15,854 nt of DNA from Burkholderiaceae bacterium (GTDB lineage: Bacteria > Pseudomonadota > Gammaproteobacteria > Burkholderiales > Burkholderiaceae): positions 1 through 15,854 of the forward strand of contig CANGWT010000027.1 of assembly GCA_947457745.1 (NCBI GenBank). Direction: 5' to 3'. The position numbers and the translations under genes were made by a program. Shown here one piece after another: positions 7,343 to 14,953 of this stretch (the stretch's first letter is position 1; the number at the start of each line of letters is the position of its first letter). The notes under the pieces were generated by a model. The model worked only from the letters and a program-made list of their open reading frames with translations. It did no database searches and had not been told where the DNA came from.

Positions 7343-8542
7343 TTCTTTATTTGCTTGCTCAAATATCTCAATAGACATCACTCCAATTCCCCTTCCCAAT
7401 AAGCCTGACCCATTGGGGGCCACCATACCTGTTGAAATAAGCGGTACATTGCGTGTGCCAACAATTTTTTTGATGTCGATTCCAACTGCAGTATCAATAA
7501 TCATGTTTTGACTCATTAAGATAGACTGAGATCGCAGGTCATTATCACTTTTGAGCCATGGCGAAAGGGCAGCTTTCAGGCTTGGTGATCGATGAAGGGC
7601 TTGGCCACCTAAGCCGTAGGCATCAATAATTCCACTATCACCGATATGGGGTGGGAAATCTATTATTGCTGGACCGGTTTTTATTGCTGGACCTTCAATA
7701 GTGATTGCTTTGGAAGTGATCCAGTGATTCGGCATGCCAGAAATTTGAATTGCAGATTCAGATCCATTGCCTGAAATGTTTGTGATTATGGAAGATCCCT
7801 TGATTCCATTAGCTTTGTCGAGCATTGCAGCACACGCTGGGATCCATTGGCTTAAAAAATACGTTGGGGTTTCTAGTACTGTATTAAGTGTGTCGGATAT
7901 ATTTTTTGACTCAAGTTTGCGCGATAGAAATATCGAATGTAGTATGAGCGTGGCGCTTGAAAGCCTATTATGAAGATCATCACCTTCATTGAGAGCTGCG
8001 CGAGCAATGGACAGAAGGTCTACAGGCCCGCTTTTGAGGAGCTCCTGGAATCCTGGCATTAAAACCTGATCTCTAAAGTGTAGTCTTTCAATTACCGCTA
8101 AATCTCTTGTGCCAAAGCGCATTTGTGCCCCAAGCCCAGAGCCAAGAAAACCATACCAATGTTGCTTACTGTTTTTATCGACCTGAATTACAGTTAAAGG
8201 GGTGGACTTACTAACTACCGCTGCAAGGGGAATTGAGACCCTGAAATCATGGCTCGGTTTTAGATTAATTACCCCCGATTTAATTAAATTTTCAGCATCC
8301 TCCTCATTTTTGGCCCAGCCCTCGTAGATACATGCAAGGATTGTTGAGTTCAGAATTGCTTGAGGGGGTTCATGCGGGTTTATGAGCGGAGGCCCAGCAT
8401 GAAGAACTGTCATATCAGGAAGTTTTATCAGGTCTGCCGCAGTGCCAACAGCTATCCAGCGGGGCTCAGAAGAGAGAATGGCTGCAATACCCATGTTGTT
8501 AGGAGAGTCTTTATCAAGAGGTAAAACCTGCTTATTTTCCAT
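7319..8542 (-). CDS. DUF1116 protein, YlbE/AllG-like (oxamate carbamoyltransferase subunit family)
   Basis: A 407-residue protein matching the E. coli YlbE (AllG) type along its length: RWIAVGTAADLI and VLHAGPP near the start, EGWAKNEEDA (74-83), the AQMRFG segment (about 140-144), GDDLHNR (187-193), GDSGIIDAYGLGG (301-313) and GIDIKKIV near the end. In E. coli, AllF (FdrA), AllG and AllH together make the oxamate carbamoyltransferase of allantoin fermentation. No AllF or AllH partner is present here, so the protein may act alone, use partners elsewhere, or have a different acyl or carbamoyl transfer role. It is transcribed divergently from the second GntR gene, with a near-consensus promoter 34 bp upstream and an AAGG Shine-Dalgarno before the ATG. 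Family assignment is firm; activity is inferred. Confidence 0.85.
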   Translation of the reverse strand: MENKQVLPLDKDSPNNMGIAAILSSEPRWIAVGTAADLIKLPDMTVLHAGPPLINPHEPPQAILNSTILACIYEGWAKNEEDAENLIKSGVINLKPSHDFRVSIPLAAVVSKSTPLTVIQVDKNSKQHWYGFLGSGLGAQMRFGTRDLAVIERLHFRDQVLMPGFQELLKSGPVDLLSIARAALNEGDDLHNRLSSATLILHSIFLSRKLESKNISDTLNTVLETPTYFLSQWIPACAAMLDKANGIKGSSIITNISGNGSESAIQISGMPNHWITSKAITIEGPAIKTGPAIIDFPPHIGDSGIIDAYGLGGQALHRSPSLKAALSPWLKSDNDLRSQSILMSQNMIIDTAVGIDIKKIVGTRNVPLISTGMVAPNGSGLLGRGIGVMSIEIFEQANKELINLTKS

Positions 8543-8575
8543 TCTGAGCCTTAGATTGGTGAATTCTTAACAGTC

Positions 8576-8604
8576 AATATATAAAGTAAAGTAATTTAAG
8601 TCAA
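8576..8604 (-). promoter_or_regulatory. Near-consensus sigma-70 promoter for the DUF1116 gene
   Basis: On the minus strand, TTGACT (complement of 8599-8604) and TATATT (complement of 8576-8581) are separated by exactly 17 nt; each hexamer matches five of six consensus bases. Transcription should start near 8569, giving a leader of about 27 nt that contains the AAGG ribosome-binding site. This is the best promoter in the window. Confidence 0.65.
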
Positions 8605-8647
8605 TTTAGGATCCCAAACTGTTTACCTTATTTAAAAAGTAGTTTAC
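8605..8647. promoter_or_regulatory. Repeat-rich divergent control region before the second GntR gene
   Basis: Between the DUF1116 promoter and the GntR start lie an imperfect inverted repeat around GGATCC (8605-8618, one mismatched pair), an odd-length palindrome AAACTGTTT (8616-8624), and a direct repeat GTTTAC at 8621-8626 and 8642-8647 (21-nt period, two helical turns). These could be operator half-sites for the divergently encoded regulator. None matches the TTGTATACAA palindrome upstream of the other operon, so shared control is not shown. Confidence 0.35.
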
Positions 8648-8657
8648 GCTCATACAA

Positions 8658-9362
8658 ATGAATGAAGTTATAAAAATAAACACTGAAAAATCATCCCTTG
8701 CAGAGATGGTTCACCAGCAGATTCGAAGCGATATCTATGACTTTCACCTCATGCCAGGCGAGAGATATACAGAAGCAAGCTTAGCCCAGCGCTATAAGGT
8801 CTCTAGAACACCTTTGCGCTTAGCGTTGCATATGCTTCAGCGTGAAGGTTTCCTAAATAAGGGGAATGGACATGCGGCTTGGCAAATTCCACCTATCAAT
8901 CTAGATTATTTCCAAGACCTCTATGACTTTAGGATCAATTTAGAGTTAATCGCTATTCGCCGCATCTGCCTCTCAGAAATTCAGCCTGATTTATCAGCAC
9001 TCAAGGACTTCTGGCTAGTAAGCGAGAAAGATCGAAGCACTGATGGACAGGTTGTTGCAAACGCGGATGAGGTTTTTCATAGCGTGTTGGTGAAAGCAGC
9101 AGGAAATGCTGAAATGTCTAGAGTCCATTCTGATATTACAGAACGAATTCGAATCATTCGTCGCCTAGATTTCATTGAAGGCTCTAGGATTACTGCGGCT
9201 TACGAAGAGCATGCCAAGCTATTAAGGGCGCTAATGAAGCGAAAGCAAGAGTTGGCAGAGGTTCTGTTAAAGACCCATATAGAGGTTTCGCGAGCTGAAA
9301 TTCGAAATCTTACGTTACATCGATTATCTGAAGCAGCAAATTCTAATAGGCAGCTAGTTTAA
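8658..9362 (+). CDS. GntR-family transcriptional regulator, FCD subfamily (paralogue of the first)
   Basis: A 234-residue regulator with an N-terminal winged helix (about 15-79, VSRTPLRLAL) and an FCD ligand domain whose metal/ligand residues fall at the same numbers as in the other regulator: D137, H141, H185 and H207. The two proteins align without gaps for the first 70 or so residues, about half identical by eye, and share ITERI and RRLDF blocks. This shared N-terminus fixes both start codons. No Shine-Dalgarno is visible before the ATG, so the transcript may be leaderless or weakly translated. It heads the plus-strand catabolic operon, with only 18 nt before the amidohydrolase, and probably regulates both that operon and the divergent DUF1116 gene. 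Confidence 0.93.
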   Translation: MNEVIKINTEKSSLAEMVHQQIRSDIYDFHLMPGERYTEASLAQRYKVSRTPLRLALHMLQREGFLNKGNGHAAWQIPPINLDYFQDLYDFRINLELIAIRRICLSEIQPDLSALKDFWLVSEKDRSTDGQVVANADEVFHSVLVKAAGNAEMSRVHSDITERIRIIRRLDFIEGSRITAAYEEHAKLLRALMKRKQELAEVLLKTHIEVSRAEIRNLTLHRLSEAANSNRQLV

Positions 9363-9380
9363 AAATGCGAGTTATTTAAT

Positions 9381-10649
9381 ATGAAACATGATCTTTTATT
9401 GAGCGGCGGTTTTGTTATTGATCCACGAAATAACATTAATGGAATCTGTGATGTTGCCGTCAAGAATGGAAAAATTTCCCTAGTTTCACCAAATATTGAT
9501 AGAAGCTCTGCGATGGAGCATATTGATGTCAGTGGAAAGTTGATTACTCCAGGATTGATTGATACACATGCCCACGTGTTTGAATATGTAACTGGTCGAT
9601 TTGGACTTGAGGCTGACATGTGTGGCGTTGACTCTGGTGTAACTACCCTAATTGATCAAGGGGGCCCCTCATGTATGACGCTTCCAGCTTTTAGGGAGTA
9701 TGTCGTTAATCCAAAAAAATCACGTATTTTTACCTATTTATCCTCATATCTAGTTGGTGGCATGGAAGGTCACTATTACCCATCTTTATACAAACCGGAT
9801 TGCGTAGATGTTGCAGCCACCGTGAAGTCTGCATTAGCAAACCCAGATATCGTTAAGGGCTTTAAGGCGCATGCAGAGTTGGGTGGATTTGCAAGGTGGG
9901 GTATTGAAGTTATTCGTCAGGCCGCAGAAATTGGTGCGCAAGCTAAATTACCAATCTATATCCATTTTGGACAACTTTGGCCTTTACCTGCGGATGGTGA
10001 TAACGGTATTGATGCGGACACGATACTTGCACAAGTTGTACCTTTGTTGAAGAAGGGCGATATCTTGGCTCATCCATTTACGCGCCATCCTGGTGGTTTT
10101 GTAGATCGCAAGGGTAAAGTGCATGGGATTGTTAAAGAGGCTATTGCAAAAGGCTTGAAAATTGATGTTGGTCACGGATCGCATTTCAGCTACAAGATGG
10201 CGCAGATTGCACTTCAAGCTGGCATAGTCCCAGATACCCTTGGCGCAGATATGCATGGATACAACACTACGATTCCAAAACCATCCATGGCAGGAACTCC
10301 TGATGAGCATTCTGATAAAGACCATATGTTTTTTGGGCAGGTAAAGTTTTCACTGGTATCTGCTATGTCAGCAATGTTGGCACTAGGTATACCCATTGAA
10401 CATGTTGTAGCAATGTCAAGCTGGAATCCACAACGTTACTTTGGCCTCCCAGATGATATTGGGCACTTAGGAGTTGGCGCTTTAGCAGATATTTCAGTGC
10501 TCAATGATGATCGCGGTCGATTCGAGCTTGTCGATAACGAGGGTACTAAGATTATTTCAGATCGTATGTTGACGCCAGCCTTTTGTTTTCGAGATGGCAT
10601 ACGACATGAAGTGAGATCACCAATATTGCCGCATATTTTGGCCGCTTAA
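9381..10649 (+). CDS. Metal-dependent amidohydrolase/deacetylase-type hydrolase (dihydroorotase-like fold)
   Basis: A 422-residue TIM-barrel hydrolase of the amidohydrolase superfamily. Candidate metal ligands are H63 and H65 (DTHAH), K162 (GFKAHAE, position of a possible carboxylated lysine), H195 (YIHFG), H231 (LAHPF) and D290 (ADMHG). The small beta-sandwich is built from both termini (LLLSGGFVIDPRNN at the start, GALADISVLND near the end). Overall it resembles the amidohydrolase/deacetylase group around EF_0837 and Atu3266 rather than true dihydroorotase, allantoinase or hydantoinase. It sits directly before the molybdenum hydroxylase genes, so opening of a hydroxylated cyclic amide is a reasonable guess. 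Deacylation or racemisation, as in some relatives, is possible. Substrate unknown. Confidence 0.88.
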   Translation: MKHDLLLSGGFVIDPRNNINGICDVAVKNGKISLVSPNIDRSSAMEHIDVSGKLITPGLIDTHAHVFEYVTGRFGLEADMCGVDSGVTTLIDQGGPSCMTLPAFREYVVNPKKSRIFTYLSSYLVGGMEGHYYPSLYKPDCVDVAATVKSALANPDIVKGFKAHAELGGFARWGIEVIRQAAEIGAQAKLPIYIHFGQLWPLPADGDNGIDADTILAQVVPLLKKGDILAHPFTRHPGGFVDRKGKVHGIVKEAIAKGLKIDVGHGSHFSYKMAQIALQAGIVPDTLGADMHGYNTTIPKPSMAGTPDEHSDKDHMFFGQVKFSLVSAMSAMLALGIPIEHVVAMSSWNPQRYFGLPDDIGHLGVGALADISVLNDDRGRFELVDNEGTKIISDRMLTPAFCFRDGIRHEVRSPILPHILAA

Positions 10650-10678
10650 TTTACCTCTATCAATCAACAAATTAAGTT

Positions 10679-13027
10679 ATGAGTAAAAAACTTCAAGGGG
10701 TAGGCGCAAGTGTATTGCGTAAAGAAGACGATCGTTATATGCGTGGGCGTGGGCAATTTGTTGGCGACATCAAAATACCTGGCATGCTAGATGTGGCATT
10801 TGTTAGATCCCCCATAGCACATGGATACATAAAAGAGATTCATAAACCCGAGGGTTATCCTGATCGTATTTTTACGATGGATGACTTGCCGGGCGTTAAA
10901 CCGATTCGTGCTGTATCTGGGCTTCCTGGTTTTAAAGCATCTGACCAGTGGCCATTAGCAAAGGATAAGGTACGTCAAGTTGGGGAGTTGATTGCCGCCT
11001 GTATTGCCCCCACTAGGGCGAGCGCCGAGGATTTAGCCCAACAAGTTTATGTAGATTTTGACGAATTACCAGCAGTAGTTGATTCAGTAGTCGCCAGAAA
11101 AATACCGTCATCCTTGGTTCATGATGAGTGGGGTGACAACATATTCCTTGAAACATTCGTTGATGGGGATATTGATGCGATTAAGAATGCTCCAATTAAG
11201 ATAACTAGACATATTCATACTGCGCGTCAGTGCATGTCTCCTCTTGAGGGCAGAGGTGTTGTTTGTCAGTGGGACTCGAGGCTTGAGCAGTTAACCATGT
11301 GGACATCTGCACAAATGGTTCATATCAATCGCCAAGGTCTATCTGAATGTTTGGGGATTGATAGTGGGCAAATTAGGGTAATAGCCCCAGATGTTGGCGG
11401 TGGGTTTGGATACAAGGGAATTTTATTGCCAGAAGAAATTATTTTGGCAAAGCTTGCTATGCAATTGGGCAAGCCTTTGCGCTGGATTGAGGATCGTAGA
11501 GAGCAATTAACTGCTAATGCCAATTGTCGAGAGCATGACTATGAAATTACTGTTTACGCAAATAATGATGGTCGGTTATTAGGAGTAGATTGTGAGGCAA
11601 CAGTGGACTCTGGCGCTTATTCCTCCTACCCATTTTCTGCATGCTTAGAAGCTGCTCAAGTCAGCTCCATTTTGCCGGGCCCATACAAAATGGAGCAATA
11701 TCGATGCAAAACTTGGTCTGTAGCTAGTAATAAGGCACCAATTCTGCCTTATCGTGGAGTTGCAAGAACTGGAGTTTGTTTTGCAATTGAACTCATGATT
11801 GATGCTATTGCTCGGGAAGCGGGTATTGAGCCAATTGATGTTCGCTTGGCAAATGTCGTACTGCCTTCCGAGATGCCATATGACAACATTACCAAAAAAC
11901 ATTTTGATAGTGGTGACTATCCAAAGGTTTTACAAATGGCTCGAGATTCCATTGATTTAAAAGCTATTCGTGAGCGTCAGTCTACAAATGAAGTGGATGG
12001 TAAAAAAATTGGCGTAGGTTTTGCAATTTATTGCGAACAAGCGGCGCACGGTACCAGCGTTTATTTTGGTTGGGGTATTCCCATGGTTCCAGGCTTTGAG
12101 CAATGTCATGCACGTTTAAATGCTGACGGTATTTTGGAGCTTTCTATTGGGGCGCATTCTCATGGCCAAAGCATGGAGACCACCTTAGCTCAAGTTGCTA
12201 ATGAAATACTAGGAATTGACATTGCTAAAGTGAGGTTGGTGCATGGAGATACTGCGAATTCTCCTTACTCTACCGGTACATGGGGTTCTCGCTCGATGGT
12301 CATGAGTGGTGGTGCAGTAGCTCAAGCGTGTAAAGAATTAGCAAAGCGGATTAACCAAATAGCGGCAAAGATATTGACTTGCGATGTTTCTGAATTAGAT
12401 CTTCGTGATGGGTTGGTTTACCGAGGAGATACAGCTTCAATGTCATTGGCTGAGGTCGCTTACATATGGTATCGATCGCCACAACTTTTACCAGACGATA
12501 TTGATCCTGCTGGTTTGGAAGTGATTGCTGGATATAAAGCAAAACGTGATACAGGCACATTTTCATATGCGTGTCATGCAGTAGTAGTTGCTATTGACCC
12601 TAAGCTTGGATCGGTTGACATACTTGATTATGTCATTGTTGAGGATGGCGGAGTTTTGGTAAATCCAATGGTAGTAGATGGTCAAATTATTGGGGGTGTA
12701 GCACAAGGAATTGGTACGGCGTTATATGAAGAGATGCCATTTGATGAGCAAGGTCAACCACTCGCATCTACGCTTGCAGATTACATGCTACCAGGCGCTC
12801 CCGAGGTGCCTTCCATTCGAATACAGCATATTGAATCACCATCTCCGTACACTGAATTTGGCCAAAAAGGAATTGGAGAGGGCGGTGCAATTGCTCCTCC
12901 TGCTGCAATTGTGAATGCTATAAATGATGCGCTTAAGGATATGGGTGTGGAGATCGCAGAGAGCCCTATTAGTCCTAAAAGATTGTTGGCTGCAATTGCA
13001 AAAGCAAAATTGGAGCATGTTCAATGA
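10679..13027 (+). CDS. Molybdenum hydroxylase large subunit (xanthine dehydrogenase/CoxL family, molybdopterin-binding)
   Basis: The 782-residue catalytic subunit binding the molybdenum-cytosine (or -guanine) dinucleotide cofactor, normal length for three-subunit enzymes. Motifs: VGGGFGYKG (239-247), the active-site loop PYRGVAR (357-363), GTWGSRSMVMSGGA (cofactor binding), and GQKGIGEGG, where E734 is the conserved catalytic glutamate. The loop lacks the cysteine of form I CO dehydrogenase (AYRCSFR type), so this is a hydroxylase of the form II/xanthine dehydrogenase-like class, expected to hydroxylate a carbon next to a ring nitrogen or an aldehyde. It follows the amidohydrolase gene by 29 nt and overlaps the FAD subunit as ATGA. 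No cofactor-insertion genes (XdhC, MobA/CoxD types) are in the window; they may be beyond the right edge or elsewhere. Confidence 0.94.
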   Translation: MSKKLQGVGASVLRKEDDRYMRGRGQFVGDIKIPGMLDVAFVRSPIAHGYIKEIHKPEGYPDRIFTMDDLPGVKPIRAVSGLPGFKASDQWPLAKDKVRQVGELIAACIAPTRASAEDLAQQVYVDFDELPAVVDSVVARKIPSSLVHDEWGDNIFLETFVDGDIDAIKNAPIKITRHIHTARQCMSPLEGRGVVCQWDSRLEQLTMWTSAQMVHINRQGLSECLGIDSGQIRVIAPDVGGGFGYKGILLPEEIILAKLAMQLGKPLRWIEDRREQLTANANCREHDYEITVYANNDGRLLGVDCEATVDSGAYSSYPFSACLEAAQVSSILPGPYKMEQYRCKTWSVASNKAPILPYRGVARTGVCFAIELMIDAIAREAGIEPIDVRLANVVLPSEMPYDNITKKHFDSGDYPKVLQMARDSIDLKAIRERQSTNEVDGKKIGVGFAIYCEQAAHGTSVYFGWGIPMVPGFEQCHARLNADGILELSIGAHSHGQSMETTLAQVANEILGIDIAKVRLVHGDTANSPYSTGTWGSRSMVMSGGAVAQACKELAKRINQIAAKILTCDVSELDLRDGLVYRGDTASMSLAEVAYIWYRSPQLLPDDIDPAGLEVIAGYKAKRDTGTFSYACHAVVVAIDPKLGSVDILDYVIVEDGGVLVNPMVVDGQIIGGVAQGIGTALYEEMPFDEQGQPLASTLADYMLPGAPEVPSIRIQHIESPSPYTEFGQKGIGEGGAIAPPAAIVNAINDALKDMGVEIAESPISPKRLLAAIAKAKLEHVQ

Positions 13028-13830
13028 AATCTGCACCTTTTACTCTAAGCACTCCAGTTAACTTGGAAGAAGCCATTGCCTCTTTTAGGGAAGGTGGAAT
13101 GTATTCCAAGCTTATTGCAGGTAGTCAGTCTATAGGCCCAATGTTAAATCTGCGCCTATCTCAACCTGATAATTTAATTTCTTTAAGAAATTTGCCTGAT
13201 TTACGAGAAGTCACCGATGTGGGCGATAGTATTTTTATTGGCGCCGGAATTACTCATGCGGAAATTGAAGATAAAAAAATATTAGACCCAAGCAAGGGAT
13301 TAATGGCCTCTGTTGCCGCAAATATTGCTTATCGTGCAGTCCGTAATTTTGGGACCATTGGAGGCAGCCTTGCTCATGCAGATCCTGCCTCGGATTGGGT
13401 AAATTTAATGCAGTTACTCGATGCAAAATTTTTGATAGTAGGTCCGAATGGTAGGCGAGAGGTCGCAAGTAGTGACTTTATGCAGGCAGCTTTTACTACC
13501 TGCCTAAAAGAGGATGAAATTCTTCTAGGAGTAAAGATTAGAAAACTATCAGGAAAAGCCAAATTTGCTTATTTCAAATTTTGTAGAAAAGTTGGTGAAT
13601 TCGCCGAAGCAATAGGGGGAGTGGTGATTGATCCAGAGTTAGGTATAAAGCGTGCCATCATTGGTGCTACAGCGGGCACCCCCTTTTTAATTAAAAATAT
13701 TGATGCTGTTTTAGGTGGGCATGCTGATGCTATTAACCAAGCACTGATTGAAGCGGGATGTAGTGATGAATATGAATATCAAATGCATAAAACTGCTTTA
13801 GAGCGCGCACTTTTACAGGCCAAGCTATGA
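13024..13830 (+). CDS. Molybdenum hydroxylase FAD-binding (medium, CoxM-like) subunit
   Basis: A 268-residue FAD subunit that passes electrons from the 2Fe-2S clusters to an acceptor. The two FAD-binding motifs of the family are visible: AGSQSIGPM (about 32-40) and RNFGTIGGSLAHADPASD (about 107-124). A C-terminal CO_deh_flav_C-like part follows. The gene is slightly shorter than CoxM (about 288 residues), within the family's range. ATGA overlaps join it to the large subunit before and the small subunit after, so the three are made in fixed proportion. Gene order is L-M-S, unlike the M-S-L order of coxMSL in carboxydotrophs. Confidence 0.93.
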   Translation: MKSAPFTLSTPVNLEEAIASFREGGMYSKLIAGSQSIGPMLNLRLSQPDNLISLRNLPDLREVTDVGDSIFIGAGITHAEIEDKKILDPSKGLMASVAANIAYRAVRNFGTIGGSLAHADPASDWVNLMQLLDAKFLIVGPNGRREVASSDFMQAAFTTCLKEDEILLGVKIRKLSGKAKFAYFKFCRKVGEFAEAIGGVVIDPELGIKRAIIGATAGTPFLIKNIDAVLGGHADAINQALIEAGCSDEYEYQMHKTALERALLQAKL

Positions 13831-14318
13831 ATAAGATTGATCTTCAGGTAAACGGAAAATTGGTTTGTTTTGAAGGGGAGTCACGCACCCATTTAGGTGA
13901 TTTCCTACGGGAATCATTGGATCTAACTGGCACTCATTTAGGCTGTGAACATGGGGTGTGTGGTGCCTGTACTGTAGAAATTAACGGTGCACCTGCTAGG
14001 ACTTGTATTCAGTTCGCTGCTTCTTGTGCGGGCTATCAAATTCGAACAATTGAAGATTTTGATGAGGATGAAGTCATGTTGCAGTTACGTGAAGCATTTA
14101 GTAAAGAACATGCCTTGCAATGTGGATTTTGCACGCCAGGAATGTTAATTACTGCTCGAGATATTGTCCTACGGCTTCCAGAGCTGACTGGTCCTGAAGA
14201 TGAAGGGCGTATTCGCAATGAGTTATCTGGAAATTTATGTCGCTGTACTGGTTATCAAGGCATTGTTCAGGCAATACAGTCAGTCCTTCGGCTGCGTGCC
14301 ATTAAGGGTAAAAAATGA
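13827..14318 (+). CDS. Molybdenum hydroxylase 2Fe-2S (small, CoxS-like) subunit
   Basis: A 163-residue iron-sulfur subunit carrying two [2Fe-2S] clusters. The N-terminal plant-ferredoxin-type cluster has C40, C45, C48 (CEHGVCGAC) and C60. The C-terminal helical domain has C99, C102 (QCGFC), C138 and C140 (LCRCTGY). All eight cysteines are present, so the subunit looks functional. ATGA overlaps link it to the FAD subunit and to the CoxG-like gene. Confidence 0.95.
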   Translation: MNKIDLQVNGKLVCFEGESRTHLGDFLRESLDLTGTHLGCEHGVCGACTVEINGAPARTCIQFAASCAGYQIRTIEDFDEDEVMLQLREAFSKEHALQCGFCTPGMLITARDIVLRLPELTGPEDEGRIRNELSGNLCRCTGYQGIVQAIQSVLRLRAIKGKK

Positions 14319-14920
14319 TTGTTAAGGAATCGTTTGAAATGCCTTATGAGATTTCAGCTTCGTGGGAGGCATTTAAAAATATCCCCATGTTGGTATCTTG
14401 TATGCCGGGGGCAAGTTTGCAGTCCGATCCAGTGCTAACTGATACTGGCTCAAAAATTGACATATTGTTTTCTGTAAAGCTTGGTCCGATTGTAGGTTCA
14501 TTTCTTGGTGCTGGAGAGGTGGCATATGACGATCCTCAAAAGTCAGGAGTTTTTTCTGGCTCTGGAGTTGATCGCAAAAGTGGATCTAGGGTCCGTGGTG
14601 AGGCTAAATTTACCTTAAGCCCCTCTGCGGATAATCTGAAGACAGAGGTTGCAGTTGTAGTTGATTACAGCCTTACAGGTCCCTTGGCACAGTTTTCTAG
14701 GGGCGCTATTGTTCAGGAACTTGCAGCCACATTAACGAGAGAATTTGCAAATAATTTAAAAAGCAATATAGGGTATTTTCGTGATATTCATCATTCACCT
14801 ATTAATAAAGATGAGTCCTCACATCAAGAGTTTGATACAAATACATTAAATGTTGGAAGTTTGATTTGGCGAGTTTTATTACGGAAGTTCAAAGTATTGT
14901 TTCACCTTGGTAGTAAGTAA
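14315..14920 (+). CDS. CoxG-like SRPBCC-family protein associated with molybdenum hydroxylases
   Basis: A 201-residue protein of the CoxG family. Residues about 1-150 form an SRPBCC (START-like) domain with the family's opening (ESFEMPYEISASWEAFKNI), the VSCMPGA segment and the SGSGVDRKSGSRVRGEAKF strand. After a polar linker, the C-terminus (about 180-201, LIWRVLLRKFKVLFHLG) is an amphipathic basic helix, the kind used by CoxG to anchor enzymes to the membrane. It may tether the hydroxylase to the inner membrane and couple it to quinones, or help maturation. ATGA overlap with the 2Fe-2S subunit supports a dedicated partner role. Confidence 0.85.
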   Translation: MIVKESFEMPYEISASWEAFKNIPMLVSCMPGASLQSDPVLTDTGSKIDILFSVKLGPIVGSFLGAGEVAYDDPQKSGVFSGSGVDRKSGSRVRGEAKFTLSPSADNLKTEVAVVVDYSLTGPLAQFSRGAIVQELAATLTREFANNLKSNIGYFRDIHHSPINKDESSHQEFDTNTLNVGSLIWRVLLRKFKVLFHLGSK

Positions 14921-14953
14921 CGTAATTTCTTTAAACATTAACCGGAGATGGCA

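Noticed and set aside
9381..10649. Barbiturase or cyanuric acid hydrolase (AtzD family)
   Set aside because: The protein has an amidohydrolase TIM-barrel metal site, not the three-repeat AtzD/barbiturase fold.
10679..14318. Aerobic form I CO dehydrogenase
   Set aside because: The active-site loop is PYRGVAR, without the cysteine-containing AYRCSFR motif, and gene order is L-M-S rather than M-S-L.
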